A DNA stretch of 13,917 bases from Deltaproteobacteria bacterium (GTDB taxonomy: Bacteria > Desulfobacterota > Dissulfuribacteria > Dissulfuribacterales > QOAL01), in NCBI GenBank assembly GCA_026988585.1, contig JALSKY010000166.1, positions 1 to 13,917 on the forward strand. Direction: 5' to 3'. Position numbers and translations under genes: made by a program. This document shows positions 6,776-13,366 of the stretch, in pieces; positions within the stretch are counted from its first letter, which is position 1, and each line of letters opens with the position of its first letter. The notes beneath the pieces were generated by a model, which did no database searches, was not told the origin of the DNA, and saw nothing but the letters and a program-made list of their open reading frames with translations.

Positions 6776-9700
6776 TTACGGTTTCCCATCGGCATTCTTT
6801 CCTGGCCTGGCCATGCCGGCATGGAATCTCATGGCACCAGAGAAATCCACAGGTTCCAGCGGTCCGGAAAGCAGATCCAGTCTTTTTGCGGCCTTGCCCT
6901 TTTCCTGCCTTAAAACCGTTATCTTGATCCTTGCTCCTCTCTTCTTGAAAAAGAGTTCAAGCCTTAAATCCTCAATGGTGGCCAGTTCATTTCCATCCAC
7001 TGCAACGATGGTATCATCAGGAATGATCCCCGCCAAGGCTGCAGGCCCACCCTTTACAACCTGTCTTACCTTGAGCCCGTCACCCAGGATCACCCCAAGT
7101 TTTGGAGTAAAGGGTTCAGGCAGGTTTGGCGGAAAGATGAAGAGGTCTGCCTTTTCAGGATCAGGTTCCTCCTCTTTGCCGCTGACCACTGTGGCCTGTT
7201 TCACTATTCCTGATCTTTTTACATGAGATGGGATGCCAAAGCCATAGACCACATGCCCACTGCCCACCAAAACCACCATGGTATGATCTGGATGGCGTTG
7301 CAAAAAACCGGTGATATTTGCTGCCATGGTGATGTCCCATGCAAGTTGTGCCTGAAGGAAGTACTCGAATTTCTGAAGAGTATTGGCCTGATGACTGAAA
7401 TAGATCTCTTTCAACAGCTCTACATAAGCGGGATCTGCTGCGTTGAATCGGGCTGTCCCTACGTCCGGAAGCCATGCCCGCTCATCAGGAGTAAGAGATT
7501 GGATCCCTGACCTGGCTATCTTTCTGGAGACCTCTGTGGGCAGGTTCAGAGCTACCACAGGAATAGAATGCTCCTTGCAAAACTGTATCACCGGGCGGTA
7601 GTAGTGATAGTTGAAACGCCACCTCTCAAAATATTCACTCCTCTTCAGGAACTCCTTTTCATCAATCTTTCCTGCAAGATATTCATCAAGAACCGGCTGA
7701 AAACGTGCCTGAAACATCTCAAGGCCTACTGCTACAGGCCTTCCTGATCTGTAAATCTCCTCTAATGCCTGAAGCTGAGCCTTGTGAAAACCCATATCAT
7801 CGTGGGTTTCACCCATATATATCACCTGGTTATCAGATAGATTGCCGAAGAGCATAGAGGCCGGCTTCAATGCAGTGGACATGACTCCATAGGTGGGCTG
7901 AAACAGGTCAATGGATATCCCAGGATGAAATTCTCCCCTGGTCCTATCCACCACACGGCCGCCTGAATCGAACCGGAGAGAGGCATATTTCTGATAATGG
8001 ATCAGCCTTGCAAGCACTGAAGGCAGAAGTTCAGGCCTTTTTGACATGACAACAGCCACTGCGTGAGCTGAATTCATGGGATTCTTCAGTGCCAGGATCT
8101 GAACTGCCGTGCCTGTTTCATCTGCTTGCCTCCCTTCTGAATCATCCGGTTCGTTCAGATTCTTTCCTCTTTTCTCCCTACTCTCCTGGTCAGGCATTGG
8201 AATGAGCATTGCCAGCCTTCCCCTTGGTCTCCCAATGACCAGTATAGAAGAATTTTTGACCTGGTCATGCTTCAATGCTTCCTGCTCTGCCAACTTGAAT
8301 CCCATCTGCTCGAGTTGGGCCTTCACCTTACGGATCAGCTCTGTTTTCATTGGTTGCTGGATGATTGCATATTTCTCACGGTCTCCCAGCAGCGTCCCGA
8401 TCATTGGGGGTATCTCTGGCGGAGTCAGCTTTCTGGCAACGTCATAACCGGGATCAGCCACTGCAAACAGCGGCAAAAAAGGGAGTTTCATGGTGAGGTG
8501 GTTGCTCTTTCCAGAAAGATGGAGCAATCTGCTCACCTCCTGCCCCTTGCCCTTGAACACAACAGGCAGAGTCAGCCTCCATGGCTGTTCATCTCCCTTC
8601 AGCTTCTGTTCCAGTTCCAAATCCAGTTCAACATAACCATCTCCTGCCAGGGTGATCACTCCGGGTCTGAAAACAATCTCAGGCAGACCTGGCCGGTCCA
8701 CCCACTGCCGGAAGAACCATCCCATATCCTGGCCACTCTCTCTGGAAAAAATCCCTTCTATATCGGACCAGCCTGCCTTTCTGAACCTGAAATCCTGATA
8801 AAGGTCGCCAAGGGCCTTGAAAAAGAGTTCATCTCCTACCTCCCTCCTGAGCATGTGAAAGACCATTGCGGCCTTTCCATAACCGATAGCCTTTTTGCTC
8901 CGGTCATCACCCCTTGCCTGAAAATGAGAGAGAGGCATATCCCGATCCTGATCCACCCATGCCATATATTCCGCAAGCGTATCGTGACGCCACTGAATCT
9001 CCTCTCCTTGCAGCTCGCTGAAATAGTGATCAGCGAGATAGGTCACAAGACCTTCACACCAGTTACCCCCGGAATCCTTTACGCCAACAGCATTACCAAA
9101 CCAGGAATGGAGTATCTCATGTCCAAGGGATATCTTCCTGATAAAGGGCATTGGAAGGAGCCGATCTCCTATGAGAGTATATGTTGGAAAGGCAAAACCG
9201 GTCTGAAATCTGTTGGCGACCACGGCAAAACGGTGATAGGGGAAAGGACCTATCAGCCCCTCATACATATTGATGAACCGTTCCATCTCTGACAGGTAGA
9301 GTTGGGCCAACCCGGGATCATCTTTGAGGAAAAAACATTGCAGCAGGATCCCGCCTTCTGTCTCGTGTGAAAAGAGAAAAAAACGGCCTGCCACCAGAGA
9401 GGGAAACTCCCTTGGATATGGATAGTGAAACCGATGAAGAGAGGAACCGTTTTCCAGTTCTTCATACTGGATCTGATCTGCTTCAGAGACAGGAATCAAC
9501 CCGGGTGGTGCTACAACATTCAACTGATATATTCCCCCTGCAGGGAAATATGGAGTCCATGGAGCGAGACAGGTAAGAAAATCCCTGTTTGACATGGGAG
9601 CGCTAGCAAGCACCTCTGATCGCCTGCCTGCTGCTTCAGCACCCATCAGGGAATCAACCCTGGTGACAAATCCTATCTCGACCCTCCTTCCTGCATACTC

Positions 9701-10081
9701 CTTGGGCAAACTGATGACCCTGCCATTCTCTGACATGACAGGCTCCATCTCTCCCCCACCGCCGAGAGATATTTTCGTAACGGAAGTAACAGAGGGTATC
9801 CTGATTACGGTTCCAACAGCACCAACCACAAAGCTGCCCATGCCCCTGATCTCGCCTTGAGACAGATCTAACACCACCCTCAGATCCATCCTGGACTTGG
9901 CGTTATTTCCATCCATATTCATCAAGTTGTCCTTGGATAGATGCTGTTTCGGAATGGTATCCACTATATTCCCTGGTGATTTTCCGTTGAAACTGCAGGA
10001 GGTCAAAAACAAGAAAAGCAATAAAAAAAACCAACAGAACAACGTGAAATTCTTCTGCTCAAAACCATATCTACTTAACAA
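6776..10081 (-). CDS. Lipoprotein fusing an M1-type metallopeptidase, a ChaN (DUF399) domain and a PDZ domain
   Basis: A 1101-residue envelope protein. A hydrophobic signal ends in the lipobox LTSC (lipidated Cys29, +2 Ser), so it is probably outer-membrane anchored and faces the periplasm. Residues about 65-550 form an M1-like (gluzincin) peptidase: HEILH (His321, Glu322, His325) with the third zinc ligand Glu343 in NWCEGL, and a candidate catalytic Tyr401 (GYGKAAM). The exopeptidase GxMEN loop reads QTGFAFPTYTL (293-303), lacking the Glu. Residues about 550-740 are unassigned, with a charged linker at about 630-655. Residues about 745-960 are a ChaN/PF04187 domain: GETHDD (757-762), GLEMFQ (786-791) and GSGH (940-943). 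A PDZ domain spans about 992-1060. ChaN proteins bind haem, and the fold is related to TIKI/EreA hydrolases. The start is TTG, with a perfect ribosome site 6 bases away; no in-frame ATG keeps the signal. The substrate is unknown. Confidence 0.88.
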   Translation of the reverse strand: MLSRYGFEQKNFTLFCWFFLLLFLFLTSCSFNGKSPGNIVDTIPKQHLSKDNLMNMDGNNAKSRMDLRVVLDLSQGEIRGMGSFVVGAVGTVIRIPSVTSVTKISLGGGGEMEPVMSENGRVISLPKEYAGRRVEIGFVTRVDSLMGAEAAGRRSEVLASAPMSNRDFLTCLAPWTPYFPAGGIYQLNVVAPPGLIPVSEADQIQYEELENGSSLHRFHYPYPREFPSLVAGRFFLFSHETEGGILLQCFFLKDDPGLAQLYLSEMERFINMYEGLIGPFPYHRFAVVANRFQTGFAFPTYTLIGDRLLPMPFIRKISLGHEILHSWFGNAVGVKDSGGNWCEGLVTYLADHYFSELQGEEIQWRHDTLAEYMAWVDQDRDMPLSHFQARGDDRSKKAIGYGKAAMVFHMLRREVGDELFFKALGDLYQDFRFRKAGWSDIEGIFSRESGQDMGWFFRQWVDRPGLPEIVFRPGVITLAGDGYVELDLELEQKLKGDEQPWRLTLPVVFKGKGQEVSRLLHLSGKSNHLTMKLPFLPLFAVADPGYDVARKLTPPEIPPMIGTLLGDREKYAIIQQPMKTELIRKVKAQLEQMGFKLAEQEALKHDQVKNSSILVIGRPRGRLAMLIPMPDQESREKRGKNLNEPDDSEGRQADETGTAVQILALKNPMNSAHAVAVVMSKRPELLPSVLARLIHYQKYASLRFDSGGRVVDRTRGEFHPGISIDLFQPTYGVMSTALKPASMLFGNLSDNQVIYMGETHDDMGFHKAQLQALEEIYRSGRPVAVGLEMFQARFQPVLDEYLAGKIDEKEFLKRSEYFERWRFNYHYYRPVIQFCKEHSIPVVALNLPTEVSRKIARSGIQSLTPDERAWLPDVGTARFNAADPAYVELLKEIYFSHQANTLQKFEYFLQAQLAWDITMAANITGFLQRHPDHTMVVLVGSGHVVYGFGIPSHVKRSGIVKQATVVSGKEEEPDPEKADLFIFPPNLPEPFTPKLGVILGDGLKVRQVVKGGPAALAGIIPDDTIVAVDGNELATIEDLRLELFFKKRGARIKITVLRQEKGKAAKRLDLLSGPLEPVDFSGAMRFHAGMARPGKNADGKP

Positions 10082-10087
10082 GATTTT

Positions 10088-10094
10088 CCTCCTT
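10088..10094 (-). promoter_or_regulatory. Shine-Dalgarno site deciding the TTG start of the M1-ChaN lipoprotein gene
   Basis: On the - strand AAGGAGG is followed, after 6 bases, by TTG at 10081-10079. The next in-frame Met is at residue 53, which would remove the lipoprotein signal, so the TTG start is well supported. Confidence 0.8.
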
Positions 10095-10114
10095 TGACAC
10101 AGAAACCAAACAGC

Positions 10115-11236
10115 TCAAAAAATGATCAGATAGAGCCAGGAGACCAGAAGCACTGATATTACTCTGAGCATCTGGCCCATTAGAAGCAGTTTTATTCCGA
10201 CTGCGGGCTTGAAGATCCCTATATATCTTGGGAGCTGATGTCTGATGGCCCGGACAGGCGTAGCGATCAGATTTCCCAGCACAAGGGCTATCACCGTCTC
10301 TTTGGTAGTGAGTATCCCGTTCTGAACCATGGCCCCTGCTGCAGCAGCCCCTGCAGCGAATTCAGCCACGATACTGAATACCACTACAGAAACCCCTTCA
10401 ACAGGAATGAGATTGGTTGTGACAAACGTGGCACTCAAATCCTTTAACCAGTCGAAAAGGCCCCATAGCTGCATGAGCACAACCAGGATATATATAGGTA
10501 CGGTATAAATGACGATTTGGGAGAATCTTTTGGTTATATAATATCTGAAAAGAGTGGAAAAATCTTTCTTCCTTGATTGTTTTTGCCTATCCCGTTCACT
10601 ATCACCGGATTCCCTGCTGTCCATATTAAAATGAGGTAAACCCCCAGGATTTAGAAGCACCCTGCCCAAAAGCAGAACGACCACAGATCTCAGCAGGGCA
10701 GACAGGAAGGTTATGGCCATATATATGGCACCCGCAGTCCCTACAAGGGGTATGATAATGGCCATGGTCACAGGAAGATGAAGAAAATAGGATGGGAGAC
10801 CTACATTCAAAAGAGCAGCCAGATACATCTCCTTCAAAGAGATCCTGCCATCCTTGTAGGCAGACCAGAGCATTGTGCTACCTGCTATACCTGACAGGAA
10901 AGAGATAGTAAAGGCACTGCTGCTGTAATCGCTGAGCCGGCCAAAACGCATGAAAGGACGGGCAACAGCAGCCACTACCCTGTTCCACCCCTTGACCTCC
11001 ACCAGGGCGGAAAGTGCAAGTGATCCAGCCATGACAACAAGCAGCCTGCCAAGGGGCCAAAGGACCTTTTTGTAAAGGAACAGGAGATCGCCTCCAGTTT
11101 CATATAGAAGGGCTGCCAACAGCAGGGGGGTAGCTGTAATCCATAGCCTTGTGATTAAAGAACTCTTTCTGCGCCCTGCCCTGTTCTGATGCCTGCCCTC
11201 CACAGAACCTTCCGATGGAGGTCTTTCCCTTTCCAT
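10115..11236 (-). CDS. Gate-domain (nucleoside-recognition) polytopic membrane protein
   Basis: Inner-membrane protein of 373 residues with two hydrophobic halves, each resembling the Gate/nucleoside-recognition domain (PF07670; also in SpmA/SpmB, FeoB and nucleoside carriers). Membrane segments lie at about 31-47, 57-80, 107-127, 137-163, 165-196, 238-260, 280-302, 312-330 and 345-372. The halves are joined by a charged linker (about 202-232). Half one has SFLSGIAGSTMLWSAYKDG (112-130) and LNVGLPSYFLHLP (143-155). Half two has EFAAGAAAAGAM (292-303) and the GNLIATPVRAIRHQLP stretch (321-336), both typical of these proteins. It starts 3 bases after the cobT stop, with GAGG about 10 bases before the ATG, so it is translationally coupled to cobT. 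That coupling suggests, without proof, transport linked to cobalamin assembly such as a lower-ligand base or nucleoside. The family's transported molecule is not established. Confidence 0.8.
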   Translation of the reverse strand: MERERPPSEGSVEGRHQNRAGRRKSSLITRLWITATPLLLAALLYETGGDLLFLYKKVLWPLGRLLVVMAGSLALSALVEVKGWNRVVAAVARPFMRFGRLSDYSSSAFTISFLSGIAGSTMLWSAYKDGRISLKEMYLAALLNVGLPSYFLHLPVTMAIIIPLVGTAGAIYMAITFLSALLRSVVVLLLGRVLLNPGGLPHFNMDSRESGDSERDRQKQSRKKDFSTLFRYYITKRFSQIVIYTVPIYILVVLMQLWGLFDWLKDLSATFVTTNLIPVEGVSVVVFSIVAEFAAGAAAAGAMVQNGILTTKETVIALVLGNLIATPVRAIRHQLPRYIGIFKPAVGIKLLLMGQMLRVISVLLVSWLYLIIF

Positions 11237-11239
11237 CTG

Positions 11240-12334
11240 TCAGACTGCCTCATTCCCAGGTGCAACGGATGCGTCCTGAAAAGTAGCCATCTCCCTGTAT
11301 ATCTTCATGCCTGCTTCTATCAGTCCCATGGTAAGGGCTGCACCGGTTCCCTCACCCAGCCTGAGATCCAGATCCAGAACAGGCCGAAGCCCAAGGTGTT
11401 CCATCTGTACTGCATGCCCCTGCTCTACTGATTTATGCCCGGCAAAGAGATAATGTCGTACCGCATCACAGAGACCGGCAGCAATCAATGCACCAGCGGT
11501 AGATATAAAGCCATCCACCACCACCGGGATCCGTACTGATGCACAGTATAAAATCATTCCGGCTATTCCGCCTATCTCATAACCTCCAACCTTTGACAAC
11601 ACATCAACCGGGTCAGAAGGGTCGGGGGCATTTGTCTCAAGGGCCCGGGAGATCACTCTGATCTTGTGCTCATAAGCAGTGCTGTCTATACCTGTGCCCC
11701 TACCAGTGACCTGCTCAGGAGGCATGTCGCAGATTGCAGCAGTAACGGCGCTTGCCGGTGTGGTATTGCCGATACCCATCTCACCGGTGGCAGCAATGCT
11801 GTATCCGGCGGACAGTGTCATCTCTGCAGCCCGTACTCCATTGAGTATAGCCTGAAGTGCCTGATATCTTGTCATGGCCGGACCGGCAGCCATATTGGAG
11901 GTGCCTGGAGCCACCTTCAGATCTATAAGATCCTTCAGGCCGGAGAGGTCATGGGCTACTCCCATATCCACTACCCTAACGTCTGCGCCAACATGCCGCG
12001 CCAGCACATTGATGCCCGCGCCTCCTCTCAGGAAATTCTTCACCATCTGAAAGGTCACCTCCTTGGGGAAGGCGCTGACCCCCTCCTCTGTTACCCCATG
12101 ATCGCCGGCAAATACCAGGACCAGTTTTTTCTCAGGAATCTCCGGCATTGGATCACCGGCTATCATGCAGTAACGCAGGGCAAATTCCTCAAGTCTTCCA
12201 AGTGATCCCTTGGGCTTTGTAAGATTGTCAAGACGTTCCTGCACCTGAGGAACGATCTGGTCTGATGGTATGGAAACCGACTCCATCAGCCGTGATAGCT
12301 GTTCCTGTAGTGCTGCTGTATCTGGTGACGACAT
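11240..12334 (-). CDS. cobT: Nicotinate-nucleotide--dimethylbenzimidazole phosphoribosyltransferase CobT
   Basis: Cytoplasmic enzyme that transfers ribose phosphate from nicotinate mononucleotide to the lower-ligand base (dimethylbenzimidazole or an analogue), giving alpha-ribazole phosphate for the cobalamin nucleotide loop. The 364-residue length is standard. Motifs seen: KPKGSLGRLEEFA (40-52), FAGDHGVTEEGVSAFP (75-90), FLRGGAGINVLA (101-112), GEMGIGNTTPASA (184-196), KVGGYEIGGIAGM (248-260), VDGFISTAGALIA (273-285) and RLGEGTGAAL (325-334), in which Glu328 corresponds to the catalytic Glu317 of the Salmonella enzyme. The ATG at 12334 has AAGGAG 8 bases upstream (12343-12348), which supports this start. 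It follows cobU by 66 bases with no gene between, and the Gate gene follows it by 3 bases. No residue is missing, so it should be active; which base it uses cannot be told. Confidence 0.97.
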   Translation of the reverse strand: MSSPDTAALQEQLSRLMESVSIPSDQIVPQVQERLDNLTKPKGSLGRLEEFALRYCMIAGDPMPEIPEKKLVLVFAGDHGVTEEGVSAFPKEVTFQMVKNFLRGGAGINVLARHVGADVRVVDMGVAHDLSGLKDLIDLKVAPGTSNMAAGPAMTRYQALQAILNGVRAAEMTLSAGYSIAATGEMGIGNTTPASAVTAAICDMPPEQVTGRGTGIDSTAYEHKIRVISRALETNAPDPSDPVDVLSKVGGYEIGGIAGMILYCASVRIPVVVDGFISTAGALIAAGLCDAVRHYLFAGHKSVEQGHAVQMEHLGLRPVLDLDLRLGEGTGAALTMGLIEAGMKIYREMATFQDASVAPGNEAV

Positions 12335-12400
12335 CCATTCAACTCCTTGCTTTCTAAATGGCCAAAGAACCTAACAGTTATGAGTTCCGACAGATTACCA

Positions 12401-13042
12401 CTATCCGCCCCTGATCCCGCTGATAGAAACAGAATGGACAGAAAAATCCTCTGGCAAACTGCCCTTGAATATCATAGGAAGACCAGCAACAGCAAATACA
12501 ACAGTGCTGCTCCAGGCGGCAAGCCGCTGATTAACAAATCCGGACAGATCCCGAAACTCCCTTCCAAGACGTGATTCAGGGACGATACCCATTCCCACTT
12601 CATTAGAGACCAAGATCACTGGCAGGGCACTCTTTTCCATGGAGAAAAGCAGTTGCTCGATATCCTTCCCCACCAGCCTTTCAATCTCTCCAACTCCTGA
12701 AGAACCCGATTTCAACATGATATTGGTGAGCCAGAGAGTGATACAGTCCAGCAGAACAACTGAAAACCTCTCCGAAACATCAGGTTCAAGGCACTCCCAC
12801 GGTCTCAAAGGCTCTTCCATTGTTAGCCAGAGTTCTTTGCTCCTGACAAGGCGATGGGCAGTTATCCTTTTTTTCATTTCTGGATCAAGGGGCTGGGCCG
12901 TGGCAATGTAAAGCCCCCTCTTTTTCTTTTCTCCCGGCTGTGAGCCTTGATTTGTTACGAAGTACTCTGCCAGGGCCTGAGCCATTCTGCTCTTTCCGCT
13001 TCTGACCCCACCAAGAAAGAGAAAGGAGTGCTTTCTGCCCAT
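12401..13042 (-). CDS. cobU: Bifunctional adenosylcobinamide kinase / adenosylcobinamide-phosphate guanylyltransferase CobU
   Basis: Phosphorylates adenosylcobinamide and then adds GMP, giving adenosylcobinamide-GDP for the CobS step; it works in both de novo synthesis and salvage. With the start chosen here it has 213 residues. P-loop GGVRSGKS (11-18); AHRLVRSKELW with the likely guanylylated His63; LLDCITLWLTN (97-107, Walker B-like); and VSNEVGMGIVPESRLGREFR (145-164), the CobU signature. I chose ATG 13042, not the in-frame TTG at 13066. The ATG overlaps the stop of the upstream zinc-ribbon gene (TGATG) and has GAGG 8 bases before it, and the P-loop then starts at the usual distance from the N-terminus. 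cobT follows; cobS is not adjacent. Family assignment is secure. Confidence 0.95.
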   Translation of the reverse strand: MGRKHSFLFLGGVRSGKSRMAQALAEYFVTNQGSQPGEKKKRGLYIATAQPLDPEMKKRITAHRLVRSKELWLTMEEPLRPWECLEPDVSERFSVVLLDCITLWLTNIMLKSGSSGVGEIERLVGKDIEQLLFSMEKSALPVILVSNEVGMGIVPESRLGREFRDLSGFVNQRLAAWSSTVVFAVAGLPMIFKGSLPEDFSVHSVSISGIRGG

Positions 13043-13290
13043 CAGAACATCCTCACACGTCCGCAATCAGGACAGACCCAGGTAGGCCCGTTGGTAAGAC
13101 CCCACTTGTTCTCTTCCATACAATCTGAACAGATCTGAAAGCCACATGGACAGTTCCAGCAGAATGGGAGTTCTCTTCCACAACAGTGACATCTGAAGCT
13201 GCCACGTCTGCCCCAACGGCTTCTGCCCTTTGGATGGTGTCCCGGAAGCAGTTTCTTCTTCTCTATTTTATCTAAACTATCTTCAGCCAT
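13042..13290 (-). CDS. Small cysteine-rich zinc-ribbon protein
   Basis: An 82-residue cytoplasmic protein (no signal or TM segment) of unknown function. It has a basic N-terminal third (KIEKKKLLPGHHPKGRSRWG, 8-27) and ten cysteines in the rest, arranged as four CxxC pairs: 34/37, 44/47, 54/57 and 73/76, plus Cys36 and Cys49. This can hold two zinc ions in a zinc-ribbon or treble-clef manner; zinc binding is inferred. The segment CGFQICSDCMEENKWG (49-64) followed by TWVCPDCG (70-77) resembles, from memory, small uncharacterised proteins of sulfate-reducing bacteria. The ATG at 13290 has AGGA about 10 bases upstream. Its stop overlaps the cobU start by one base, so the two are coupled, which supports its being a real gene and hints at a role near cobalamin assembly or its regulation. 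A role in nucleic-acid or protein binding is equally possible. Confidence 0.75.
   Translation of the reverse strand: MAEDSLDKIEKKKLLPGHHPKGRSRWGRRGSFRCHCCGRELPFCWNCPCGFQICSDCMEENKWGLTNGPTWVCPDCGRVRMF
13051..13054 (-). promoter_or_regulatory. Ribosome binding site deciding the cobU start
   Basis: GAGG on the - strand lies 8 bases before ATG 13042, inside the 3' end of the zinc-ribbon gene. The TGATG stop/start overlap points to translational coupling. It argues against the longer TTG start at 13066, which has no comparable site. Confidence 0.6.
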
Positions 13291-13366
13291 CTGTTACTTT
13301 CCTGGATGAATCTGGTTCCAAACTGATAGCCATAAAGATCAACAGGATTCTCATAGTAAGACCAGC

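Noticed and set aside
6440..6913. 157-codon open frame on the + strand
   Set aside because: Antisense to the CDF gene start and the end of the lipoprotein gene; no motif and no ribosome site of note.
8267..9292. 341-codon open frame on the + strand
   Set aside because: It lies wholly antisense to the M1-ChaN lipoprotein gene, shows no recognisable domain, and its composition follows from the opposite strand.
11666..12205. 179-codon open frame on the + strand
   Set aside because: Antisense to the strongly conserved cobT coding region; no motif.
12335..12400. Short gap between cobU and cobT considered for a cobalamin riboswitch
   Set aside because: At 66 bases it is far too short for a B12 riboswitch and shows no B12-box-like sequence.
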